From positions 1 through 9,719 of the forward strand of contig DATILB010000029.1 in the NCBI GenBank assembly GCA_035477015.1: a DNA stretch of 9,719 nt, written 5' to 3'. The notes beneath the pieces were generated by a model. That model saw nothing but the letters and a program-made list of their open reading frames with translations, did not search any database and had not been told where the DNA came from. Below, piece after piece: positions 1 through 6,411 of this stretch; position 1 is the first letter of the stretch, and each line of letters begins with the position of its first letter. The stretch comes from SSC3 sp035477015. Lineage in GTDB: Bacteria; Actinomycetota; Actinomycetes; Propionibacteriales; Nocardioidaceae. The position numbers and the translations under genes are program-made.

Positions 1-599
1 GTGACGTCGCGGTCGGTATACCGCGGCGCGAATCCCTCCAGGGGTGTCCCCTGGCACGCCACCGCGAGGCGCGGGCCACCGATCTCGTCGTCGACACGGT
101 CGAGCTCCTCCGGGAGTCGCACGAGGAGGAAGCCGACGGCGACTGTGGCGAAGAGCAGGACGGCGACCCACAGCACACCGTTGTCGAGGTTCGACGCCAC
201 CTGCCACACCTCGGTGTTGATGAAGAGGAACGTCACGAACAGGAGGAGCAGTGGGAGGGCCCGGGTCACCAGAGGGAACAGCAGGCCGAGCGAGGAGAGC
301 GTCCGGCCGACGGCCCATCGGCCCATCGACGCCACCTCGAGGCGAACGAACCCGTAGAGCGTCAGCACAGCGCCGAAGGCGACGACTCCACCCAGGACTC
401 CGGTCGAGCGATCGTTGTGACCGGCGACGAAGCCTGCGACCAGGGCAACCACGAGGGCGACCAGTGCGACCGGAAGGAACACCTGCCGGGAGAGGCCGCG
501 CTTCGCCTTGGCGCGCAGGTCGTCGACGAAGTACGGAAGTCCGTTGGCCACGAACCAACCCTCGGCGGCCCGGAGGGCTTCTTTATCGTCGTCAGACAC
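1..599 (-). CDS. Multi-pass membrane protein of unknown function (3' end beyond window)
   Basis: An open minus-strand frame runs from a GTG at 599 to the window edge with no stop: 199 codons are visible and the C-terminus is missing. I do not recognise a named family. The first ~35 residues are soluble and charged, including the stretch EGWFVANGLPYFVDDL at about residues 13-28, which looks like a conserved N-terminal motif. Hydrophobic segments follow at about 40-60, 67-86, 102-127 and 141-161, giving probably four membrane spans. A hydrophilic tail with the acidic, Arg-containing stretch PEELDRVDDEIGG follows at about 163-175. The start overlaps the ribF stop by 8 nt, so translation is probably coupled to ribF. 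No strong Shine-Dalgarno is seen; the start was chosen because the downstream motif needs it and no other early start fits. The codon use and GC-rich third positions support a real gene. Any link to flavin metabolism is only a guess from position. Confidence 0.8.
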   Translation of the reverse strand, partial: MSDDDKEALRAAEGWFVANGLPYFVDDLRAKAKRGLSRQVFLPVALVALVVALVAGFVAGHNDRSTGVLGGVVAFGAVLTLYGFVRLEVASMGRWAVGRTLSSLGLLFPLVTRALPLLLLFVTFLFINTEVWQVASNLDNGVLWVAVLLFATVAVGFLLVRLPEELDRVDDEIGGPRLAVACQGTPLEGFAPRYTDRDV

Positions 600-1524
600 C
601 GAGCAGGCGCCTGGTCTCCGTCACGTCCTCGGCCATCGTCGCGACGAGCGCGTCGACGGACTCGAAGGTACGCATGCCGCGGATGCGGGCGGCGAACGCG
701 ATGTCGACCTCTTCGCCGTACAGCTCGAGGTCAGTGCGGTCGAGCACGTACGCCTCGACGCGGCGCTCCCGCTCGCCCTGGAACGTCGGGTTGGTGCCGA
801 CCGAGATCGCGGCTGGGTACTTCTGGCCGGCGTGCGTCAGCCAGCCGGCGTACACCCCGTCGGAAGGGACGCAGAGTCCCGCCACCGGCACGTTCGCCGT
901 CGGGTAGCCGAGCTCGCGGCCTCGCTGGTCGCCCTTGATCACGACGCCGCGCACGCTGAACTGCCGGCCGAGCGCCTCCTCGGCGCCGTCGACATCGCCC
1001 GCGAGCAGGCAGTTGCGGACGTACGTCGACGACCACACCTGCGGGCCGCCGTCGAGCGGGATGCCTTCGGTGTCGAAGCCGAGCTCCGCGCCGAGCTCAC
1101 GCAGCAGCGGCACGTCACCGGCTGCCTTGTGCCCGAACCTGAAGTTGGCACCCACGACGATCGCCCGGGCGTGCAGCGTGCCGACCAAGATCTCCTCGAC
1201 GAAGCGCTCCGGCGTCCAGTTGGCCAGGTCCCGGTCGAACGGGATCACCAGCACATCGTCGGCACCGGCCTGCTCGAGCAGCTCGACGCGGACCGCCATC
1301 GACGTGAGCGTCGGGGGTGCGTGCTCCGGCCGCAGCACCGCGATCGGGTGCGGGTCGAACGTCACGGCGACGACATGGTCGAGTTCCAGGCTCGTCGCGA
1401 CCTCGCGGGCACGCTCGATGACGTGCTGGTGACCGCGGTGAACGCCATCGAAGTTGCCGATCGTCACGACCGTCCGTCCGAGGTCCGCCGGCACTTCGCC
1501 GAGCGAGCGCCAGATCCGCACCAT
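592..1524 (-). CDS. ribF: Bifunctional riboflavin kinase / FAD synthetase RibF
   Basis: The 310-residue protein phosphorylates riboflavin to FMN and adenylates FMN to FAD in the cytoplasm. The N-terminal FAD synthetase (nucleotidyltransferase) domain shows GNFDGVHRGH at 23-32, the HxGH-like nucleotide-binding motif, then FDPHP at 56-60, NFRFGHKAAGD at about 127-137 and SSTYVR at 165-170. The C-terminal riboflavin kinase domain shows GRELGYPTAN at 202-211, DGVYAGWL at 222-229, ISVGTNPTF at 240-248 and the end motif FESVDAL at about 287-293. Length matches the family. The frame is open further upstream, but the ATG at 1524 is preferred: it begins the usual short N-terminus and has AGGAG (plus-strand CTCCT at 1535-1539) 10 nt upstream. 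The gene follows truB, an order common in bacteria. The stop lies inside the start region of the next gene. No FMN riboswitch is visible in the 91-bp leader. Confidence 0.97.
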   Translation of the reverse strand: MVRIWRSLGEVPADLGRTVVTIGNFDGVHRGHQHVIERAREVATSLELDHVVAVTFDPHPIAVLRPEHAPPTLTSMAVRVELLEQAGADDVLVIPFDRDLANWTPERFVEEILVGTLHARAIVVGANFRFGHKAAGDVPLLRELGAELGFDTEGIPLDGGPQVWSSTYVRNCLLAGDVDGAEEALGRQFSVRGVVIKGDQRGRELGYPTANVPVAGLCVPSDGVYAGWLTHAGQKYPAAISVGTNPTFQGERERRVEAYVLDRTDLELYGEEVDIAFAARIRGMRTFESVDALVATMAEDVTETRRLLGV

Positions 1525-1549
1525 CGCTTGTTGTCTCCTGTCAGGCCCA

Positions 1550-1578
1550 GTCGTCAGTAGAGCGTCGTCGGGTAGAGC
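1550..1578. repeat. Imperfect 14/15-nt tandem repeat in truB-ribF spacer
   Basis: Two adjacent units, GTCGTCAGTAGAGC (1550-1563) and GTCGTCGGGTAGAGC (1564-1578), differ by one base and a one-base gap. A second short direct repeat, GCCTGCC, occurs at 1577-1583 and 1589-1595. Together they fill much of the 91-bp spacer upstream of ribF. No T-tract terminator or convincing promoter is seen here. A function is not evident; a local duplication is the simplest explanation. Confidence 0.6.
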
Positions 1579-1615
1579 CTGCCACAAGGCCTGCCCCAGG
1601 AATGAGACCCATCGA

Positions 1616-2509
1616 TCAGACGAGAACGGCGATAGGGACGGCCTGCTCGCCCTGCTGCTCGTACAGAGCGAGGAACGCGCCGTCCGGACCGAGCATCGCG
1701 ACGGGGTGATCCGCCACGGGCAGCGTGAGGTCCAGCTTGCGACCGAAGCCGATGTCGGCAGCCTGCAGCTCGTCCACCCTGATATTGAAGAAGAGCCGCT
1801 CCCCGACGTCCGGGAGGGCGATGAGGTTGAGCTCTCCGGAAGCCCTCATCTCGTCGAGCGACAGCGGTGCGTCCTCGAGGGCGAACGGCCCGACCTCGGT
1901 ACGCCGCAGCGCGGTCAGGTGTCCGCCCACGCCGAGTGCGGCACCAAGGTCCCGCGCGATGGCCCGGATGTAGGTGCCGCTCGAGCAGGACACCGTGATG
2001 TCCACGTCCAGGAAGTCACCCTCACGGCGTACGTCGGAGACCTCGAGCGAGTGGATGGTGACCGTGCGTGCCTGGAGCACGACATCCTGACCCTCGCGGG
2101 CCAGCTTGTAGGCGCGCTGTCCACCCACCTTGATCGCCGAGACCGTGGAGGGAACCTGCTGGATCGATCCCTCGAACGCCTTCAGGGCCTCGCGTAAGGC
2201 TTGTTCGCTGACATCGGCAGCACTGGCCTGAGCGGTGACCTCGCCTTCGGCATCGTCCGTGTTGGTCGAAGCGCCCAGGCGGACGGTCGCGTCGTAGGTC
2301 TTCTCCGCGATCATCAGGTGGCCGAGGAGCCGCGTGGCCTTGTTGATCCCGAGCACGAGCACGCCCGTCGCCATCGGGTCCAGCGTGCCGGCGTGGCCGA
2401 CCTTTTTTGTGCCCGCGATCTTGCGGACGCGAGCGACTACGTCATGTGACGTGACCCCCGCCGGCTTGTCCACCACGACGAGCCCCGACAGTGTCACTAC
2501 TCGGGTCAC
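1616..2509 (-). CDS. truB: tRNA pseudouridine(55) synthase TruB
   Basis: The 297-residue enzyme converts U55 of the tRNA T-loop to pseudouridine. The catalytic motif KVGHAGTLDP is present, with the nucleophilic Asp at residue 44. KPAG at 15-18, KTYDATVRLG near 70, GSIQQVPSTVSAIKV near 115-129 and SSGTYIRAIARDLG near 176-189 are also typical of the family. The last ~90 residues correspond to the actinobacterial C-terminal domain. The start is uncertain. A GTG at 2509 overlaps the rbfA stop (GTGA) and has GGAGG only 1 nt upstream. A second GTG four codons later (2497) has the same GGAGG 13 nt upstream. Termination-reinitiation from rbfA would suit the first. The codons ACA AAA AAG just before the catalytic motif form an A6 run that is unusual in so GC-rich a gene. 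The product acts with the neighbouring ribosome and tRNA maturation factors. Confidence 0.97.
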   Translation of the reverse strand: MTRVVTLSGLVVVDKPAGVTSHDVVARVRKIAGTKKVGHAGTLDPMATGVLVLGINKATRLLGHLMIAEKTYDATVRLGASTNTDDAEGEVTAQASAADVSEQALREALKAFEGSIQQVPSTVSAIKVGGQRAYKLAREGQDVVLQARTVTIHSLEVSDVRREGDFLDVDITVSCSSGTYIRAIARDLGAALGVGGHLTALRRTEVGPFALEDAPLSLDEMRASGELNLIALPDVGERLFFNIRVDELQAADIGFGRKLDLTLPVADHPVAMLGPDGAFLALYEQQGEQAVPIAVLV

Positions 2510-2949
2510 TCCTCCGCGTCCCCATCCTCATCTTCGTGCGGCTTCTTGTACGGATCTGCTTCACCAGCGTATTCGGCGCCGATGGCTGCGGCGGCCACCG
2601 CGGCATCCGACTCGCGGGCGGCGGCGAGCAGGTCGTCGAGGTGACGCGCCGTCTCGGGGAGGGCGTCGCGGATGAACTCCAGCGACGGCGTGTGCCGCAT
2701 CGCGAGCTGCTTGCCGACCTCGGAACGGATCAGCCCCTTGGCGGACTCCAGCGCGGCGGCCGAGTCGGCCACCTGCACCTCGTCGCCGAAGACGGTGTAG
2801 AAGACGGTCGCGTGCTGGCTGTCGCCGGTGACGCGGACGTCGGTGATGGTCACGAAGCCGAGGCGCGGGTCCTTGATCCGCCGCTCCAACATCTCCGCAA
2901 CGGTCACCTGGATGCGATCCGCGATCTTGCGGATGCGTGCGCTGCTCAC
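2506..2949 (-). CDS. rbfA: Ribosome-binding factor A (30S maturation)
   Basis: RbfA binds the 30S subunit near the 16S rRNA 5' end and helps late maturation of helix 1. The protein has 147 residues. The KH-type fold is indicated by RIKDPRLGFVTITDVRVTGD at 24-43, followed by HATVFYTVFGDE at 46-57, and by the conserved helix ending in LAMRHTPSLEF at 82-92. The tail (about 106-147) is an Ala-rich segment ending in an acidic stretch (HEDEDGDAEE), as is common in actinobacterial RbfA. The start is GTG at 2949, with AGGAG (plus-strand CTCCT 2955-2959) 5 nt upstream. It lies downstream of infB across a 91-bp spacer that contains a large inverted repeat, and it overlaps truB by 4 nt. No DHH phosphoesterase (nrnA) gene lies between rbfA and truB, unlike the arrangement in mycobacteria. 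Confidence 0.97.
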   Translation of the reverse strand: MSSARIRKIADRIQVTVAEMLERRIKDPRLGFVTITDVRVTGDSQHATVFYTVFGDEVQVADSAAALESAKGLIRSEVGKQLAMRHTPSLEFIRDALPETARHLDDLLAAARESDAAVAAAAIGAEYAGEADPYKKPHEDEDGDAEE

Positions 2950-2977
2950 TGTTGCTCCTGTGTTGTGGGGCTTCCCC

Positions 2978-3033
2978 CCGATATCGGTATGCCGCGGGTG
3001 ACCCTGGGGTCACGCCGGGCATACCAATGTCGG
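2978..3033. repeat. Large imperfect inverted repeat between infB and rbfA
   Basis: The outer arms, 2978-2993 (CCGATATCGGTATGCC) and 3018-3033 (GGCATACCAATGTCGG), pair over 16 positions with one mismatch and one G-T wobble in RNA from either strand. Inside a 4x4 internal loop, a second perfect 7-bp arm pair, GTGACCC (2998-3004) and GGGTCAC (3007-3013), is separated by only TG. The element fills most of the spacer, ending 8 nt before the infB stop and starting 28 nt from the rbfA start. No T-tract follows on the minus strand. It could be a cruciform or REP-like dispersed repeat, a transcription pause or RNA-stability hairpin, or a degenerate terminator. Confidence 0.8.
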
Positions 3034-3040
3034 AGTCGGG

Positions 3041-5920
3041 TCAGGCCCGCGGAATCTCTCGCATCTCGAAGGCTTCCACGACATCGCCGTCCTTGATGTC
3101 CTGGAAGTTCCTCAGGACCAGACCGCACTCGAAGCCCTCGCGGACCTCGGAGGCGTCGTCCTTCTCGCGCTTGAGCGACGCGAGGTCGAGGTTGTCGGCC
3201 ACGACGTTGCCGTCGCGGATGACCCGGACCTTCGCGTTGCGGCGGATGACACCCGACGTGACCATGCAGCCGGCGATGTTGCCGATCTTCGACGAGCGGA
3301 AGATCGCACGGATCTCCGCCTGGCCGAGGGTCGCCTCTTCGTACTCCGGCTTGAGCATGCCCTTGAGGGCTGCCTCGATCTCCTCGATGGCCTGGTAGAT
3401 CACCGAGTAGTACCGGATCTCCACGCCTTCCTTGTCGGCCAGCTCGGTCGCCTTGCCCTGGGGCCGGACGTTGAAGCCGATGATGATCGCGTCGGAAGCC
3501 GCCGCCAGCATGACGTTGGTCTCGGTGATCGCACCGACACCGCGGTCGATGACCCGCAGGCTGACCTCTTCGCCGACGTCGATCTTGGCCAGCGAGTCCT
3601 CGAGGGCCTCGACAGAACCGGACACGTCGCCCTTGAGGATGAGGTTGAGCTCCTGGCTCTCGCCCTTCTCCATGGAGGCCATGAAGTCCTCGAGAGTACG
3701 ACGCACGCGGCGCTGAGCCTGCATGGCCGCACGCTCACGAGCCTCACGCTTCTCGGCGATCTGGCGAGCCACGCGGTCGTCCTCGACGACCAGGAAGTTC
3801 TGGCCCGCACCCGGCACAGCAGAGAGACCGAGCACCATCGCGGGACGCGACGGGTCTGCGACCTCAATGTTGTCGCCATGCTCGTCGAGCATCGCGCGGA
3901 CGCGGCCGTACGCCGGACCCGCAACGATCGCGTCGCCGACACGCAGCGTGCCTCGCTGGACAAGGATCGTGGCGACCGGACCTCGACCGCGGTCGAGGTG
4001 CGCCTCGACGACCAGGCCCTGTGCGTCCTGCGTCGGGTTGGCGCGCAGGTCGAGCGAGGCATCTGCGGTGAGCACGATGGCCTCGAGCAGCCCCTCGATG
4101 TTGAGGTTCGACTTGGCCGAGACGTCGACGAACATCGCGTCGCCGCCGTACTCCTCGGGGACCAGACCGTACTCAGCAAGCTGGCAGCGCACCTTGGACG
4201 GGTCGGCAGCCTCCTTGTCGATCTTGTTCACCGCGACCACGATCGGGACTCCAGCGGCCTTGGCGTGGTTGAGCGCCTCCACCGTCTGGGGCATGACCCC
4301 GTCGTCGGCCGCGACGACGAGCACCGCGATGTCCGTGGCCTGTGCACCACGGGCACGCATGGCGGTGAACGCCTCGTGACCGGGCGTGTCGATGAAGGTG
4401 ATCCGACGCTCGTTGCCGTCGACCGACGTCGCGACCTGGTAGGCACCGATGTGCTGGGTGATGCCACCGGCCTCGCCCGAGACCACGTTCGCGTTGCGGA
4501 TCGCGTCGAGGAGCTTGGTCTTACCGTGGTCGACGTGACCCATGACCGTCACGACCGGCGGACGGATGACGAGGTCTTCCTCGTCGCCCTCGTCGGCACC
4601 GAACTCGAGGTCGAACGACTCGAGCAGCTCGCGATCCTCGTCCTCGGGCGAGACGACCTGGACGTTGTAGTTGAGCTCCTCGCCGAGCAGCTCCAGCACC
4701 TCGTCGTTGACCGACTCCGTCGCGGTGACCATCTCGCCGAGACCGAACAGCATCTGCACCAGCGAAGCCGGGTCGACGTTGATCTTCTCCGCGAAGTCGG
4801 TCAGCGAGGCGCCACGAGCGAGACGGACCGTCTCACCGTCGCCCTTGCGGACGCGCACGCCACCGATCGTGGGGGCCTGCATGTTGTCGAACTCTTGACG
4901 ACGCTGACGCTTCGACTTGCGACCACGTCGGCTCGGACCGCCGGGGCGACCGAAGGCGCCCTGGGTCGTGCCGCGGCCACCGGGTCCACCCGGACGGCCA
5001 CCGCCACCGGGACGGCCGGGAGCACCGGCACCCGGACCACCCGCACCAGCGGGTGCGCCGCCACCGAAGCCACCGCGACCGGCAGGAGCGCCGCCGCCAC
5101 CGGGACCACCGCGGCCAGCAGGAGCGCCGCCGCCACCGGGACCACCGCGGCCGGCAGGAGCGCCACCGGGACGGCCGCCGCCGGGACCAGCCGGACGGCC
5201 GGGGGCACCAGCGCGACCACCAGGACCGCCACCACCGAACGTGGCAGGACCCTTGGGCATCATGGCCGGATTCGGACGGGGCATGCCCGGACGGGCGGCC
5301 GGGAGGCCACCGGTGCGACCCGGAGCGCCTGCGTCACGGCCAGCCGGCGGACGCGGCGGACGGTCTCCAGCGGGTGCGCCAGGAGGAGCCGAGGGACGTC
5401 GTCCCATGCCCTGGCTGGGGGCGAAGGGGTTGTTACCGGGACGCGGGGCACCGGGACGCGGGCCAGCCGCGGCCGGACGCGCAGCCGCGTCGGGGTCGGT
5501 GTCGGTCGAGGCAGCAGCCGCGGGGGCCACCGGCTCGACGGGCTCGGGTGCCGGCTCGGGCTCGGGCTCGGCGGCCTTGCGCGGACCCGGACGGGGGCCG
5601 GGCGCTGCGGCGGGTGCCGCGGCCTCGGCAGGTGCCTCGGGGGTCACCACGACAGGGGCCTCGACGACAGCAGCCGGAGCGGCTGCCGGGACCTCTTCAA
5701 CAGCAGGAGCGGGGGCAGCCTTCTTGGCCGGAGCCTTCTTCGCGGGGGCAGCAGCGGCTAGCTCGCCGCCGAACTGCTCCTTGAACTTCTTCTCGACAGG
5801 AAGCTCGATCGTCGACGATGCCGACTTGACGAACTCCCCCATCTCCTTGAGTTTCTCGAGAACAATCTTGCTCTCGACGCCGAGCTCTTTGGCGAGCTCG
5901 TGGACTCGGGTCTTAGCCAC
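3041..5920 (-). CDS. infB: Translation initiation factor IF-2
   Basis: IF-2 is the GTPase that brings initiator fMet-tRNA to the 30S subunit and promotes 50S joining. The 959-residue protein begins with an IF2_N domain (about 3-52). A low-complexity Ala/Pro/Gly linker follows (about 53-335), ending in a basic patch RRGRKSKRQRR near 331-341, then a second IF2_N-like region around 350-415. The GTPase domain carries all motifs: G1 GHVDHGKT 461-468, G2 Thr488 in AGGITQHIG, G3 DTPGH 511-515, G4 NKID 565-568 and G5 SAK 601-603. The C-terminal domains II to IV are intact, with RGVGAITETNVMLA at about 793-806 and GFNVRPQGKA near 815-824. The start is GTG at 5920, with AAGGAG (plus-strand CTCCTT 5925-5930) 4 nt upstream. 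The long linker is typical of actinobacteria and contains a 12-residue tandem repeat. It follows ylxR after a 120-bp structured spacer. Confidence 0.98.
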   Translation of the reverse strand: MAKTRVHELAKELGVESKIVLEKLKEMGEFVKSASSTIELPVEKKFKEQFGGELAAAAPAKKAPAKKAAPAPAVEEVPAAAPAAVVEAPVVVTPEAPAEAAAPAAAPGPRPGPRKAAEPEPEPAPEPVEPVAPAAAASTDTDPDAAARPAAAGPRPGAPRPGNNPFAPSQGMGRRPSAPPGAPAGDRPPRPPAGRDAGAPGRTGGLPAARPGMPRPNPAMMPKGPATFGGGGPGGRAGAPGRPAGPGGGRPGGAPAGRGGPGGGGAPAGRGGPGGGGAPAGRGGFGGGAPAGAGGPGAGAPGRPGGGGRPGGPGGRGTTQGAFGRPGGPSRRGRKSKRQRRQEFDNMQAPTIGGVRVRKGDGETVRLARGASLTDFAEKINVDPASLVQMLFGLGEMVTATESVNDEVLELLGEELNYNVQVVSPEDEDRELLESFDLEFGADEGDEEDLVIRPPVVTVMGHVDHGKTKLLDAIRNANVVSGEAGGITQHIGAYQVATSVDGNERRITFIDTPGHEAFTAMRARGAQATDIAVLVVAADDGVMPQTVEALNHAKAAGVPIVVAVNKIDKEAADPSKVRCQLAEYGLVPEEYGGDAMFVDVSAKSNLNIEGLLEAIVLTADASLDLRANPTQDAQGLVVEAHLDRGRGPVATILVQRGTLRVGDAIVAGPAYGRVRAMLDEHGDNIEVADPSRPAMVLGLSAVPGAGQNFLVVEDDRVARQIAEKREARERAAMQAQRRVRRTLEDFMASMEKGESQELNLILKGDVSGSVEALEDSLAKIDVGEEVSLRVIDRGVGAITETNVMLAAASDAIIIGFNVRPQGKATELADKEGVEIRYYSVIYQAIEEIEAALKGMLKPEYEEATLGQAEIRAIFRSSKIGNIAGCMVTSGVIRRNAKVRVIRDGNVVADNLDLASLKREKDDASEVREGFECGLVLRNFQDIKDGDVVEAFEMREIPRA
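5082..5153. repeat. 36-bp tandem repeat inside the infB linker
   Basis: Two almost identical 36-bp units occupy 5082-5117 and 5118-5153, differing only at the last base, and a third unit starts at 5154 and diverges. A degenerate copy precedes them from about 5046. On the coding strand each unit encodes a 12-residue module of the type GAPAGRGGPGGG, near residues 253-290 of IF-2. The near-identity at DNA level, including wobble positions, suggests a recent slippage or unequal-crossover expansion rather than an old protein repeat. Confidence 0.85.
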
Positions 5921-5935
5921 GCTTCTCCTTCTGGC

Positions 5936-5963
5936 CCGAGCCCCTCAAGGGGATGCTGCTCGG
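5936..5963 (-). promoter_or_regulatory. Hairpin just upstream of the infB ribosome-binding site
   Basis: On the coding strand, CCGAG (5963-5959), a six-base bulge, CCCC, the loop TTGA, GGGG and CTCGG (5940-5936) can fold into a two-part stem. The base of the stem lies 5 nt from the AAGGAG of infB. Its position would let it affect ribosome access or RNA processing. No T-tract follows, so it is not a classical terminator. Regulation is inferred from position only. Confidence 0.4.
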
Positions 5964-5982
5964 ACCGTTAGTGGGTGTGCAA

Positions 5983-6017
5983 ACTCATCGGAAAGTACTC
6001 ATCGAGTGCTCATGAGC
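5983..6017. repeat. ACTCATCG direct repeats and adjoining palindrome upstream of infB
   Basis: ACTCATCG occurs at 5983-5990 and again at 5997-6004, 14 bp apart, followed by the 10-bp perfect palindrome GCTCATGAGC at 6008-6017. All three lie in the ylxR-infB spacer, in sequence clearly more AT-rich than the flanking genes. The layout could be a protein-binding site or part of a promoter, but no convincing -10 box was found next to it. Confidence 0.4.
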
Positions 6018-6040
6018 TGCTGCTCCATCTTCTGTCGGTC

Positions 6041-6310
6041 TCACTGGTCCAGCTGCTGGACGTACGTCGTCAACGCTTCGGGCGCGAGCCCGTCCCTGGC
6101 CCTGAGGGCTCGGACGAAGGCTCTTCTCCGCAGCGCCAAGGCGAGGCACTCGGGCGTTGGGTGCACATGCGCCCCACGTCCTGGTGCCCGCCCCGCTGGA
6201 TCCGGGACCAAGGTCCCGTCGCCGGCGACGACTCGCAGCAGCTCTTTCTTCGGCGCCCGCTCGCGACACCCGACGCATGTACGGACCGGACCCTGCTGGG
6301 CAGAGAACAT
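6041..6310 (-). CDS. ylxR: YlxR (DUF448) RNA-binding protein, RnpM-like
   Basis: This 89-residue basic protein belongs to the YlxR/DUF448 family, normally encoded between nusA and infB as here. In Bacillus subtilis the homologue (RnpM) binds RNase P RNA and modulates its activity; the actinobacterial role is less clear. Family marks are RTCVGCRERAPKKELLRVV at 10-28 and GRGAHVHPTPEC at 44-55, with Cys12, Cys15 and Cys55, followed by a basic segment RRRAFVRALR at 61-70. The ATG at 6310 is preceded by a modest AGGTG-type Shine-Dalgarno about 9 nt upstream. A start a few codons further in, just before RTCVGCR, is also possible. Spacers of about 101 bp and 120 bp separate it from nusA and infB, so it is less tightly coupled than its neighbours. 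A possible promoter lies in the upstream spacer. Confidence 0.93.
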   Translation of the reverse strand: MFSAQQGPVRTCVGCRERAPKKELLRVVAGDGTLVPDPAGRAPGRGAHVHPTPECLALALRRRAFVRALRARDGLAPEALTTYVQQLDQ

Positions 6311-6355
6311 GGGTCAGCACACCTACGTTGGTTGGTTGAGCGGAAGCCGTCGGCC

Positions 6356-6361
6356 AGTCTA
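6356..6361 (-). promoter_or_regulatory. Candidate internal promoter -10 box upstream of ylxR
   Basis: The minus strand reads TATAGACT across 6363-6356, containing TAGACT, which fits the actinobacterial TANNNT -10 consensus. It lies in the 101-bp nusA-ylxR spacer and would give a leader of about 40 nt. The best -35 candidate, TTAGTC with an 18-nt spacer, is weak. An internal promoter driving ylxR and infB is plausible but unproven. Confidence 0.35.
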
Positions 6362-6411
6362 TACGCCGTGGGCCCAGTGGACTAACCGGGTAAAGACGAC
6401 GCGCAGGCAGG

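Noticed and set aside
38..54. Perfect CCAGGGG/CCCCTGG hairpin near the left edge, considered as a terminator
   Set aside because: It lies inside the open frame of the membrane protein with no T-tract and is explained by GC-rich codons.
508..1560. 350-codon plus-strand open frame opposite ribF
   Set aside because: The translation is rich in Arg, Asp and Val, typical of antisense shadows, and shows no domain, while ribF on the other strand has all its motifs.
1525..1615. FMN riboswitch upstream of ribF
   Set aside because: The 91-bp spacer is too short and lacks the conserved RFN-element core; only short repeats and a Shine-Dalgarno are visible.
3878..5761. Long plus-strand open frame (627 codons) antisense to infB
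   Set aside because: GC-rich coding DNA rarely contains stops on the opposite strand. The translation is biased and repetitive (Thr/Gly/Arg-rich), has no family motif, and lies wholly over an intact IF-2 gene.
6047..6061. GTCCAGC/GCTGGAC inverted repeat at the 3' end of ylxR, considered as a terminator
   Set aside because: It is within coding sequence, has only one spacer base and no T-run, so it is weak evidence for termination.
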